Assembly: GCA_037190665.1 (NCBI GenBank)
Contig: JBBCJT010000033.1
Coordinates: 1-64,000 of the forward strand
DNA length: 64,000 bases
Source of the DNA: JBBCJT01 sp037190665
GTDB lineage: Bacteria; Pseudomonadota; Alphaproteobacteria; Acetobacterales; Acetobacteraceae
Direction of reading: 5' to 3'
Below are positions 8,361-16,244 of the stretch, piece by piece; position 1 is the first letter of the stretch; each line of letters starts with the position of its first letter. The notes under the pieces are model-generated. The model did no database searches. It was not told where the DNA came from and saw only the letters and a list, made by a program, of their open reading frames with translations. The translations under genes and the position numbers were made by a program.

Positions 8361-9626
8361 ATGGCAGGCCTGCACCCCAGCGAATTCAAGAACCCGGTCA
8401 TCAACTGGATCGATACCAGGATGCCCGTGTTCACCATGATGCAGAAGGAGTACGGCGTCTTTCCGACGCCGAAGAACTTCAACTATTTCTGGAATTTCGG
8501 CGCGCTCGCGATGGTGACGCTGGCGGTGATGATCGTCACCGGCATCTTCCTGTCGATGAACTACGCTGCCAACACCACCATCGCCTTCGATTCCGTCGAG
8601 CGCATCATGCGCGACGTGAACTACGGCTGGCTGATCCGCTACGTGCACATGAACGGGGCCTCGATGTTCTTCATCGTGGTCTACATCCACATGCTGCGCG
8701 GCCTGTACTACGGATCCTACAAGTACCCGCGCGAGCTGCTGTGGATGCTGGGCGTAGTCATCCTGCTGCTGATGATGGCGACCGCGTTCATGGGCTACGT
8801 GCTGCCCTGGGGCCAGATGTCGTTCTGGGGCGCGACCGTCATCACCAACCTGTTCAGCGCCTTCCCCATCGTCGGCGAGCACATCGTGACGTGGCTGTGG
8901 GGTGGCTTCTCCGTGGACAACCCCACGCTCAACCGCTTCTTCAGCCTGCACTACCTGCTGCCGTTCGTGATCGTGGGCGTGGTGTTCCTGCACATCGTCG
9001 CGCTGCACATCACCGGGTCGAACAACCCGCTGGGCATCGACGTGAAGTCGCCACAGGACACGCTGCCCTTCCACCCGTACTACACGATCAAGGACAGCGT
9101 CGGGATCTGCGTCTACTTCATCGTCTTCGCGTTCCTGGTCTTCTTCACGCCCAACTATCTGGGCCATCCGGACAACTACATCCCGGCAAACCCGCTGGTG
9201 ACGCCGGCGCACATCGTGCCGGAATGGTACTTCCTGCCGTTCTACGCGATCCTGCGCGCGGTGCCGTCCAAGCTCGGCGGCGTGCTGCTGATGTTCGGCT
9301 CCATCGCGGTGCTGTTCGTGCTGCCGTGGCTCGACTTCTCGAAGGTCCGCTCGATGAAGTTCCGCCCCGTGACGCGGATGTTCTTCTTCCTGTTCGTGAT
9401 CTGCTGCTTCGTGCTCGGCTATGTCGGCGCCAAGCCGCCCGAGGGCATCTGGGTGACGATGGGCCGCGTGGCCACGCTCTACTACTTCGCCTACTTCCTC
9501 GTGATCCTGCCGCTGTGCAGCCTGCTGGAGCGGCCGCTGCCGCTGCCGGAAAGCATCAGCAGGCCGGTGATCGGCGGCGGGCCGCTGCCTGCCGGTGCAA
9601 CTGCCCAGACGATGGAGCGTGCGTGA
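8361..9626 (+). CDS. petB: Cytochrome b of the bc1 complex
   Basis: A 421-residue multi-spanning membrane protein. Heme-binding histidines are in the helix around VHMNGASMFFIVVYIHMLRG and later in ALHITGSNNP; the Qo-site PEWY motif is present (VPEWYFLPFYAI). Starts 32 bases after petA and shares one base with petC (TGATG). It carries the two b hemes that move electrons from the Qo to the Qi site and so drives proton translocation in the cytoplasmic membrane. Confidence 0.97.
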   Translation: MAGLHPSEFKNPVINWIDTRMPVFTMMQKEYGVFPTPKNFNYFWNFGALAMVTLAVMIVTGIFLSMNYAANTTIAFDSVERIMRDVNYGWLIRYVHMNGASMFFIVVYIHMLRGLYYGSYKYPRELLWMLGVVILLLMMATAFMGYVLPWGQMSFWGATVITNLFSAFPIVGEHIVTWLWGGFSVDNPTLNRFFSLHYLLPFVIVGVVFLHIVALHITGSNNPLGIDVKSPQDTLPFHPYYTIKDSVGICVYFIVFAFLVFFTPNYLGHPDNYIPANPLVTPAHIVPEWYFLPFYAILRAVPSKLGGVLLMFGSIAVLFVLPWLDFSKVRSMKFRPVTRMFFFLFVICCFVLGYVGAKPPEGIWVTMGRVATLYYFAYFLVILPLCSLLERPLPLPESISRPVIGGGPLPAGATAQTMERA

Positions 9627-10381
9627 TGCGCCGCCTCGCTGCCCTGGCGCTGCTCGGCGCCGTCATGATCGCACCTGCCGCCCGCGCCGCGGAGGAGGTC
9701 CATATCCCGCGTCAGGAATGGTCCTTCGGCGGGCTGTTCGGCACCTTCGACCGCGCCTCCGCACAGCGCGGCTACCAGGTGTTCAAGGAGGTCTGCGCGA
9801 ACTGCCATTCGGCGCACCTGATCGCCTTCCGTAACCTCGCCGGCATCGGGCTGTCCGAGGCGGAGATCCGCGCGCTGGCCGCGCAGGTGGAAGTGACCGA
9901 CGGGCCGAACGACGAGGGCGAGATGTTCACCCGCCCCGGCCGCGCGTCCGACCGCTTCCCGCGGCCGTTCCCGAACGAGAACGCGGCGCGCGCCGCCAAC
10001 AACGGCGCCTTCCCGCCGGACCTGTCGCTGATCGTCAAGGCGCGCCCGGCGGGGGCCGACTACCTCTACGCGCTGCTCACCGGCTACGGCGAGCCGCCCG
10101 AGGGCGTCACCGTGATGGAGGGGATGAACTACAACTCCGCCTTCCCCGGCCATCAGATCGCGATGGCCCAGCCGCTGCACGACGAGCAGGTCACCTACTC
10201 GGACGGCACCAAGGCCACCGTCTCGCAGATGTCGCACGACGTGACGACCTTCCTCGCCTGGACCTCCGAGCCGGAGCTGGAAGTGCGCAAGGCGATGGGC
10301 GTGAAGATCATCCTGTTCCTGATCCTCCTCACCGGCCTGACCTACGGGGTGAAGCGGAAGATCTGGGCCGACGTTCACTGA
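9626..10381 (+). CDS. petC: Cytochrome c1 of the bc1 complex
   Basis: A 251-residue protein with a cleavable signal (RRLAALALLGAVMIAPAARA), the heme c attachment CANCH at about residue 54, the axial-Met region (GMNYNSAFPGHQIAM) and a C-terminal membrane anchor (IILFLILLTGLTYGVKRKIW). It starts within the petB stop codon (TGATG), so translation is coupled. It receives electrons from the Rieske protein and passes them to soluble or membrane cytochrome c. It completes the three-subunit bc1 complex. Confidence 0.95.
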   Translation: MRRLAALALLGAVMIAPAARAAEEVHIPRQEWSFGGLFGTFDRASAQRGYQVFKEVCANCHSAHLIAFRNLAGIGLSEAEIRALAAQVEVTDGPNDEGEMFTRPGRASDRFPRPFPNENAARAANNGAFPPDLSLIVKARPAGADYLYALLTGYGEPPEGVTVMEGMNYNSAFPGHQIAMAQPLHDEQVTYSDGTKATVSQMSHDVTTFLAWTSEPELEVRKAMGVKIILFLILLTGLTYGVKRKIWADVH

Positions 10382-10400
10382 GGCCGGCGAGACCGGCCTC
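10380..10400 (+). terminator. Hairpin at the end of petABC
   Basis: GAGGCCGG-cgaga-CCGGCCTC is a perfect 8-bp stem beginning inside the petC stop codon. No T run follows, so it may be a weak or Rho-assisted end or an mRNA stabiliser. A second perfect stem, GGGCCTCG-gca-CGAGGCCC, lies at 10479-10497 in the same spacer. Confidence 0.55.
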
Positions 10401-10536
10401 GGTTCCCTACCTGCCCTCAGGCGCCGGACGGGCGCATCCGCGCCCTTGGCTCGCCGCATAGGCGGCGGGCTCCGTCCGGGGCCTCGGCACGAGGCCCGAC
10501 CTCGCGCCGCTACCCAAACGGACGCTGCGGGGTGCC

Positions 10537-11418
10537 ATGACTGACATGATCGAACCGGTCATCGGCATCCTGGGCGGCTCCGGCCTCTACGACATCGACG
10601 GGCTGGAGGACCGCACGTGGCGGCGCATCGCCTCGCCCTGGGGCGAAGCCTCGGACGAGGTGCTGACCGGGCGGCTCGACGGCGTGCGCTGCGTGTTCCT
10701 GCCCCGCCACGGCCGCGGCCACCCCTTCGCGCCGACCGACGTGAACTACCGCGCCAATATCGACGTGCTGAAGCGCGCCGGCGTGACCGACGTGCTGTCG
10801 CTGTCGGCGGTGGGCTCGCTGCGCGCGGACCTGCCGCCGGGGCAGTTCGTCATCGTCGACCAGTTCATCGACCGCACCTTCGCGCGCGCCAAGTCCTTCT
10901 TCAGCGCCGGCTGCGTGGCGCATGTCTCGATGGCCCATCCGGTCTGCCCGCGGCTGGGCGATGCACTGCATGAGGCGGCCGCCGGGATCGGCCTGCCGGT
11001 GGCGCGCGGCGGCACCTACCTCGCGATGGAAGGGCCGCAGTTCTCCACGCGGGCGGAAAGCGAGCTGTACCGGAGCTGGGGCTGCCACGTGATCGGCATG
11101 ACCAACATGCCGGAGGCCAAGCTCGCCCGCGAGGCAGAGCTTTGCTACGCGACGGTGGCCATGGTCACCGACTTCGACTGCTGGCACCCCGAGCACGACC
11201 ACGTCACGGTCGAAGCCGTGGTGAAGGTGCTGTTCGCGAACGCCGACAAGGCGCGCGCCCTGGTCAAGGCGGTGGTGCCGCGCATCGGCGCGCCGCGCGG
11301 CCCCTGCCCCGCCGGCTGCGACCGCGCGCTGGACCACGCGCTCATTACGGCGCCGGACAAGCGCGACCCGGCGCTGGTCGCGAAGCTGGACGCCGTCGCC
11401 GGGCGGGTGCTGGCGTAG
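10537..11418 (+). CDS. mtnP: S-methyl-5'-thioadenosine phosphorylase
   Basis: A 293-residue purine nucleoside phosphorylase of the MTAP branch: IGILGGSGLYDIDGL at the N terminus, FLPRHGRGHPFAPTDVNYRA, and the substrate-site TYLAMEGPQFSTRAESELYR, followed by GMTNMPEAKLAREAELCY. It splits 5'-methylthioadenosine with phosphate into adenine and methylthioribose-1-phosphate, the first step of methionine salvage. It stands alone between petABC and a block of hairpins. An in-frame ATG at 10546 is an alternative start. Confidence 0.95.
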   Translation: MTDMIEPVIGILGGSGLYDIDGLEDRTWRRIASPWGEASDEVLTGRLDGVRCVFLPRHGRGHPFAPTDVNYRANIDVLKRAGVTDVLSLSAVGSLRADLPPGQFVIVDQFIDRTFARAKSFFSAGCVAHVSMAHPVCPRLGDALHEAAAGIGLPVARGGTYLAMEGPQFSTRAESELYRSWGCHVIGMTNMPEAKLAREAELCYATVAMVTDFDCWHPEHDHVTVEAVVKVLFANADKARALVKAVVPRIGAPRGPCPAGCDRALDHALITAPDKRDPALVAKLDAVAGRVLA

Positions 11419-11450
11419 CGCGGGGCGCTGCCCCGCACCCCGGAAGGGCT

Positions 11451-11489
11451 CTGCACCCGGCAGGGGGCACGGCCCCCTGCCGGGTGCAG
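11451..11489. terminator. Perfect 18-bp hairpin with 3-base loop
   Basis: CTGCACCCGGCAGGGGGC (11451-11468) pairs perfectly with 11472-11489 across the loop acg. A smaller GGGGC-gct-GCCCC hairpin sits just upstream at about 11423. The pair follows mtnP and may end its transcript, though no T tract follows. It may also belong to a GC-rich dispersed repeat family. Confidence 0.55.
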
Positions 11490-11553
11490 GGGCCCGTATC
11501 CACCTATACCGAACTCAACTGAAGTACGAATGAAACACAGCCCCCGCGCGGTC

Positions 11554-11628
11554 ATCCGCCGCCGCCAAAAGGCCGCTTTGAATCACGCTTCCAGCTCCCC
11601 TCAAGAGTCCACGCGACTCAGGGCGAGG
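11554..11628. mobile_element. Remnant of an IS5/IS427-type element end
   Basis: This stretch aligns well with the terminal 70 bases of the IS at 51152-51980: both contain CCAAAAGGCxGCTTTGAATCACGC and GAGTCCACG, with a gap of about seven bases and several changes. No transposase coding remains. It is the scar of a related, diverged element, placed between mtnP and the first sigma-factor gene, where the core-looking part of the window ends. Confidence 0.7.
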
Positions 11629-11704
11629 CAGTCGCCGGATAGGATGCTACGGAAAAAGTGCCGTGGGCCGGGATTAGGAGCCCGGGCTGCAGCGTATATG
11701 GGCC

Positions 11705-12292
11705 ATGACGCGGAAGGCTGCCGGCTGGACGGGCGTAGACGTGATTGGCCAGCTCGGGGCGCTGCGCCGCTACGCGCGCTCGCTGACGCGCGACGAGGCG
11801 GCGGCAGAGGATCTCGTCCACGAAGCCCTGGCCCGCGCCTACGAGAACCGCGCGGGCTTCCGTCCCGACGGTGACCTGCGTCCCTGGCTCCTGTCGATCC
11901 TGCACAACCGCTTCGTCGGGCTCTGGCGCAACCGGAAAGCCGAACAGAACCGGCTCGACCATCTCGCCCAGCTGGTGCAGCGGAACAATCCCGGTCTTGG
12001 GCCGGAAGCAACCGTCCGCGTGGGACAGATCTACCGTGCCTTCTCCACCCTGCCGGATGAGCAGCGCGCGGCCCTGCACCTCGTTTCGATCGAGGGTCTC
12101 TCCTACCAGGAGGCCGCGGCCGTGCTGGACGTGCCTCTCGGCACGCTGATGTCGCGTCTCGGCCGAGCCCGCGCCGCGCTACGCGAGTTCGAAGGATCCG
12201 CCTCCGCCGAGCCCAGAGCTCGATCCGCACCCGCCATCGAGCGCCAGCGCCGCCTTCGCGTCGTAGGAGGGTCACATGACGGAAGCGGATGA
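11705..12292 (+). CDS. ECF-type RNA polymerase sigma factor
   Basis: A 195-residue sigma-70 family protein with region 2 (ALRRYARSLTRDEAAAEDLV, LRPWLLSILHNRFVGLWR) and region 4 (LPDEQRAALHLVSIEGLSYQ, LDVPLGTLMSRLGRAR). The order region 2, linker, region 4, without region 1 or 3, is the ECF design. It overlaps by 17 bases the next gene, a membrane anti-sigma-like protein, so the two form a regulatory pair. The ATG at 11705 has no clear ribosome site. The signal sensed is unknown; the neighbouring TerC and SoxR genes hint at metal or redox stress, which is inference. Confidence 0.88.
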   Translation: MTRKAAGWTGVDVIGQLGALRRYARSLTRDEAAAEDLVHEALARAYENRAGFRPDGDLRPWLLSILHNRFVGLWRNRKAEQNRLDHLAQLVQRNNPGLGPEATVRVGQIYRAFSTLPDEQRAALHLVSIEGLSYQEAAAVLDVPLGTLMSRLGRARAALREFEGSASAEPRARSAPAIERQRRLRVVGGSHDGSG

Positions 12293-13049
12293 GCCGATCT
12301 CCGACTTCGAGCTGCATGCCTATGTCGATGACCAGCTGGACATGCCGCGCCGCATCGAGGTCGAAGGATACTTGGCATGTAACCCCAAGGCCGCGGCACG
12401 GATCATGGCCGACCTGCGAAGCCGCGACACCCTGCGACTTGCCCTCGGGGCGCCGCCTGCGCACAAGAAGCCGGACACTTTCGACGCCGCCCGCCGTCTG
12501 GAGCGCAGCCTGACAAGGGCTCGGCTTGGACGGCAGGTGCGCCGCGCTGCGACGGCGGCGACCCTGGTGGCCGCAGGCTGGTTCATCCACGCCCAGTTGA
12601 GTCCGTTCGGCGTGGCGGAAAGCGAAGCCTCGCCACCGCCCCCCGCGTATGTCGAGGACGCCGTCCAGTCGCACCGCATCGCGCTGCTTCGGGCAGGGAT
12701 GAGGTCGCAGATCGGGATGCCGGACTACGATCGGGAGGAGATCCGGTCGGCGACGGGAGTGGTCATGCCGCCCCTGCCCCGCCGCTGGCGCGTGCTGGAT
12801 GTCCAGATCTTCCCGTCACGTGACGGGCCCAGCGTCGAGATGGCGGTGCAAGCCGGCGATCTCGGTACCCTCTCGCTGTTCGCCGTTCGGACTGGTCACG
12901 CGCGGGACGTGGAGCCTGCCTTCGCGCAGATCGGTGACGAGCGGGTCGTCCATTGGCGTACGGGCGAACTTGCCTACGCGCTGACCGGCAGCGCGCCGGC
13001 GCGCAATCTGGAGCGCGTTGCCCGCGATCTGGCCGACCGCCTCGACTGA
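12276..13049 (+). CDS. Transmembrane anti-sigma factor
   Basis: A 257-residue protein: a cytoplasmic N-terminal anti-sigma domain (ISDFELHAYVDDQLDMPRR; no HxxxCxxC zinc motif), one membrane segment at about residues 88-105 (AATAATLVAAGWFIHAQL), and a periplasmic C-terminal domain of about 150 residues. It starts inside the end of the sigma gene behind a GGAGG. It should hold the upstream ECF sigma factor inactive until a periplasmic signal arrives. It has the same layout as the second anti-sigma gene at 35.3 kb but little obvious sequence identity. Confidence 0.82.
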   Translation: MTEADEPISDFELHAYVDDQLDMPRRIEVEGYLACNPKAAARIMADLRSRDTLRLALGAPPAHKKPDTFDAARRLERSLTRARLGRQVRRAATAATLVAAGWFIHAQLSPFGVAESEASPPPPAYVEDAVQSHRIALLRAGMRSQIGMPDYDREEIRSATGVVMPPLPRRWRVLDVQIFPSRDGPSVEMAVQAGDLGTLSLFAVRTGHARDVEPAFAQIGDERVVHWRTGELAYALTGSAPARNLERVARDLADRLD

Positions 13050-13316
13050 CAGTGCGACAACTTTGGAAAAGGACCCCCGGTGAAGCAGCCGCAGGAGTCG
13101 AGGCTGCCTACGTCGACGATGCCTGTACCGCTACCGGAGGCTACGACGCCTTCGGAGACGACGGGGAGATCTGAACGCCTTGTCCCCGCGGCACGCCTGC
13201 GTGAGGGGACAGGATACCCAGTCAGTGCGCGCAGCACGATCTTGGACAAAGGCCGCACTCGCCGCCAACCCGATCGTCTGACCATGGCGGCGACATTTAC
13301 CCCTTGAGGAACCATC

Positions 13317-14183
13317 ATGCCGGATTGGCTGATACCGCTCGCCCAAGTTCTGTTCATCGACCTCGTTCTTGCGGGCGACAACGCCATCGTGGTCGGCATG
13401 GCGGCAGCCGGCCTACCTGCTGAACAGCGGCGCAAGGCTATCTTCTGGGGTATCGCCGCAGCGACGATCATGCGCATCGGCTTTGCCGCCGTGACCACCC
13501 AGCTCCTCGCTATCGTCGGCATCACGCTCGCCGGCGGCGTCCTGCTCCTCTGGGTGTGCTGGAAGATGTTCCGCGAGCTGCGCGAGAGTGGCGGCGGGCA
13601 CGCCGCCGAGGAGACCTCTCAGCACGAGGGCGCCGAGGTGGTCGCAGATCCGGCCGCTCAGGTGGAGGTGCCGCGCAAGACGCTGCGCCAGGCCATCACC
13701 CAGATCCTGGTCGCCGACATCTCCATGAGCCTGGACAACGTGCTGGCTGTCGCCGGTGCGGCGAAGGACCACACCTGGGTGCTGGTGGTGGGCCTTGCGA
13801 TATCGGTGGTGCTGATGGGCGTCGCCGCGACGCTGATCGCCAGGCTGCTGGACCGCCACCGTTGGATCGCGTGGGTAGGGTTGCTGGTGATCCTCTACGT
13901 CGCGATTGAGATGATCATCGGCGGAACGCAGCAGGTCGCCGAGCAGGTGCCCGACGCTTATGCCTATCTGCTGTTGCCGCTGGGCTACCTTGCGCTGCCC
14001 GGCGTGTTCCCCGCCTGGCTCTGGGTCGGCGCGACCTTTGTGCAGCTGCTGCTCTTCGTCGGCCTGGGCGCCTTCGTCGCCGACCTCGTGCTGCAGGCCC
14101 GCCACAGCCGGCCTCGGGCGGTTCCCGCCGCGGCTTCGCCCAGCCCGGGCATGCGAGAGCTTGGCCATGCCCCGGGGAAGTAG
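13317..14183 (+). CDS. TerC family integral membrane protein
   Basis: A 288-residue membrane protein with the TerC signatures PLAQVLFIDLVLAGDNAIVV near the N terminus and the repeat-related VADISMSLDNVLAVAGAAKD mid-way; acidic residues in these two helices are the family's metal-site candidates. About seven hydrophobic segments are present, with a charged loop at residues 92-120. TerC proteins are linked to tellurite resistance and to manganese export and metalation of exported proteins. It is preceded by a 267-base leader with a stem (TGTCCCC/GGGGACA). It could be under the upstream ECF factor, which is inference. Confidence 0.9.
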   Translation: MPDWLIPLAQVLFIDLVLAGDNAIVVGMAAAGLPAEQRRKAIFWGIAAATIMRIGFAAVTTQLLAIVGITLAGGVLLLWVCWKMFRELRESGGGHAAEETSQHEGAEVVADPAAQVEVPRKTLRQAITQILVADISMSLDNVLAVAGAAKDHTWVLVVGLAISVVLMGVAATLIARLLDRHRWIAWVGLLVILYVAIEMIIGGTQQVAEQVPDAYAYLLLPLGYLALPGVFPAWLWVGATFVQLLLFVGLGAFVADLVLQARHSRPRAVPAAASPSPGMRELGHAPGK

Positions 14184-14203
14184 GCACCACACCACATACC
14201 CTG

Positions 14204-14470
14204 ATGGATACGCTTTTCGGCACATTGGAGTCTTGGATCCAGGCCGGCCCGGACGGGGCACCTGTGGCCATCTTCGCAATCACCTTCTTGGAATCACTGC
14301 CAGGCATAAGCCTGCTGGTCCCGGCGACTGCCCTGCTGCTCGGCGCCGGCACGCTCGAGCCCGGGCCAATGTTAGTCGCCGCTATCGCAGGCGCCATCCT
14401 GGGCGACGCAGTTGGCTTCTGGGTCTCACGCGCTGTGGGGCCGCGTGTGGTACGGCGGTGGCTTCCATAG
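14204..14470 (+). pseudogene. Truncated DedA family membrane protein
   Basis: The 88-residue product matches only the N-terminal half of DedA/SNARE-associated proteins: ESLPGISLLVPATALLLGAG and AIAGAILGDAVGFWVSRAVG are the family's first conserved blocks. DedA proteins are normally about 200 residues; here a stop follows VVRRWLP and no continuation is seen in other frames before the convergent soxR gene. It is therefore likely a non-functional remnant, although a short peptide could be made. It lies 20 bases after terC. Confidence 0.75.
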
Positions 14471-14512
14471 AGGCAGCGTCGCGCCTAGCCGCTCCAGCCC
14501 TTGCCACATCAA

Positions 14513-15004
14513 TCAGGGCCGACGGGTAGCGGCCATGGCTCGTTGTCGCTTGGCGGCGTCTCTGCCTCCGCCGTCGATCCACCATCTCGGTCCAGCACCC
14601 CGCCTGCCCATTTCATCGTCCAAGTTGAGCACTCTGCAGGTTCGTACGGACAGACAGCCGCAGCCGATGCAGCCGCTCAGCCCTGTCCGCAGGCGCTTCA
14701 GTTGCGCAATCTGTTCATCGATACGCGCAGTCCATTTTTTAGACAGCGAGGCCCAGTCCTCGCCGGTCGGAACGTGGTCGGTCGGCAGCTTGTCGAGCTC
14801 CTGTTTGATCTCGTCGAGCCGCATGCCGAGCTTCTGGGCAAAGACGATGAAGGCGAGCCGCCGAAGCACGTGACGGGGAAAGCGCCTGTGGCCAGAACCC
14901 GCCCGCTCTGAGGTGATCAAGCCGCGCTCCTCGTAGAAGCGCAGCGCAGACGCGGCGACGCCACTTCGCCGGGAGATTTGATTGATCGAGAGTATCACGT
15001 CCAT
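14513..15004 (-). CDS. soxR: Redox-sensitive transcriptional activator SoxR (MerR family)
   Basis: A 163-residue MerR-type regulator. The winged helix (INQISRRSGVAASALRFYEE) is followed by a coiled-coil dimer helix and the SoxR-specific [2Fe-2S] cluster motif CIGCGCLSVRTC near residues 112-123. Oxidation of this cluster by redox-cycling compounds or nitric oxide switches on promoters with overlong spacers. The C-terminal 30 residues are basic and longer than usual. A matching operator lies in the divergent spacer, in front of the metallo-beta-lactamase-fold gene, which is the likely target. Confidence 0.93.
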   Translation of the reverse strand: MDVILSINQISRRSGVAASALRFYEERGLITSERAGSGHRRFPRHVLRRLAFIVFAQKLGMRLDEIKQELDKLPTDHVPTGEDWASLSKKWTARIDEQIAQLKRLRTGLSGCIGCGCLSVRTCRVLNLDDEMGRRGAGPRWWIDGGGRDAAKRQRAMAATRRP

Positions 15005-15029
15005 CGCGGAGGGATACCAATGAGCTGGC

Positions 15030-15060
15030 TTGACCTGAAGTTCACTTGAACTTGTAGACG
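15030..15060 (+). promoter_or_regulatory. SoxR-type promoter with 19-bp spacer and soxbox
   Basis: TTGACC (15030-15035) and TAGACG (15055-15060) are separated by 19 bases, the overlong spacing typical of SoxR/MerR promoters. Between them lies ACCTGAAGTTCACTTGAACTT (dyad at 15034-15053), close to the known soxbox centre CCTCAAGTTAACTTGAGG. It points rightward to the gene at 15095 and lies just upstream of soxR on the other strand. Confidence 0.8.
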
Positions 15061-15094
15061 CAACGCATCGGACCCCGCCAAGGAGGTGAACCCG

Positions 15095-15739
15095 ATGCGT
15101 CAGATACTATCCGACCTCTGGATCACGGAGCCCGAGTTTCCCGATCCCGAGAACTGGCCCACCCTGAAGTTCCACGGCTTCCTGCTGGTGCGGGAGCAGG
15201 GCAACCTGCTGTTCAACCGCGCCGAGCGCGAGGCCGACCACAATGCGATTGCCGAATTGGGGGGCGTCTCACACCACTACATCGCTCATGGGCATGAGGC
15301 AGGCCCCGGGCTCGGCGTGATCAAAAAGCGGTTTGGTAGTGTCCTGCTGGCGCACGGCGCCGCCGCTCACGATGTAACTCCGCATACGCGGATCGATCAC
15401 GTCCTGGAAGGCAAGGAGGTCCTTGCCGACGGCGTGGAGGTCATCCGCACACCCGGGCACACGGCGAGCAACGTTGCCTTCAAGGTACGCTCGGGTCAGG
15501 GCGAAACCTATCTGTTCGTAGGCGACACTCTCTTTCCGGCAAGAGGCAAGTGGGAGGCTATTGTCTTTGCCGATGAAGGCGGAGACCGAGTCCAGCTCGA
15601 GCAGAGCCTCGCCGATCTGGCGAGACACGACCCTGATGTCGTGTTCTTCAGCGCGACGCTTCCTGACGAGGGGTTCCACAGGTTTACCCGGAGCGAATGG
15701 CGCGCAGCGCTCGACGAGGCAGCCCGATCACTCGCGTGA
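15095..15739 (+). CDS. Metallo-beta-lactamase-fold hydrolase under SoxR control
   Basis: A 214-residue protein of the metallo-beta-lactamase fold. The usual HxHxDH is replaced by AHGHEAGPG, while the later metal and structural motifs RTPGHTASNVAF and FVGDTLFPA remain. The start is fixed by AGGAGG at 15081-15086, eight bases before the ATG; a GTG nine bases earlier overlaps this site. The loss of the first-motif Asp/His raises doubt about a normal dinuclear site. Placed behind a SoxR-type promoter, it probably helps in the response to redox-active compounds; the substrate is unknown. Confidence 0.82.
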   Translation: MRQILSDLWITEPEFPDPENWPTLKFHGFLLVREQGNLLFNRAEREADHNAIAELGGVSHHYIAHGHEAGPGLGVIKKRFGSVLLAHGAAAHDVTPHTRIDHVLEGKEVLADGVEVIRTPGHTASNVAFKVRSGQGETYLFVGDTLFPARGKWEAIVFADEGGDRVQLEQSLADLARHDPDVVFFSATLPDEGFHRFTRSEWRAALDEAARSLA

Positions 15740-16244
15740 TCGACGGTGAGGCATAGCCCTTCTCATTCCCGGGCAGCAGGCCGGCCGGGCAAAGGCGGCA
15801 ATCTGGCAGCTTGCATGCAGCCCACGCGCCATCCTCTGCTCCACCATCCAGGCTAAGCACGATAGAGCTCGGCGCCTTTGTCGCCAGAACTAAGTCTCGA
15901 CCAAGTCAGCCGCTCCACCGATGGCCGCCAACGTCTGCATCTTCCAACGGCGCTGACAGCCGACAGTCAGGAGTCGACCAGATCTCTAACATCGATCCGA
16001 CTGACGCCTTTAGCAAAGCCGCTAAACTCCCACTAGCAGAAAGGTCCGCATCGCGCTCTGGATCATAGATAGTCACCTGCGTCCCAACTGCATTATTCTG
16101 CAGCAACGCTCTGAGAAGCGCTTCGCTCTCGGCCCACGAGAGCCCGTCGTCCTGAGGTGAATCGACTGCGATTGTGCCGCGCTGCGGAACACTGCCTGCA
16201 AAGCCTTCGCGAACACCTGCCTGGATTGCGAGCGGAGAGCCGCC
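15740..16244. other. 505-base spacer; possible degraded leftward gene end
   Basis: This stretch is less GC-rich than its surroundings. On the minus strand an open frame runs from about 16250 down to a stop at 15906 with protein-like sequence (for example DGLSWAESEALLRALLQ and NAVGTQVTIYDPERDADLS). It has no convincing start or family match and enters the 5' end of the regulator gene. It may be the C-terminal scrap of a lost gene. The left 160 bases show nothing. Confidence 0.3.

Noticed and set aside
13050..13316. Possible yybP-ykoY manganese riboswitch ahead of terC
   Set aside because: A GGGGAGAT and a TGTCCCC/GGGGACA stem are present, but the conserved GGGGAGUAG and second loop could not be matched. 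A covariance-model search (Rfam yybP-ykoY) would decide.
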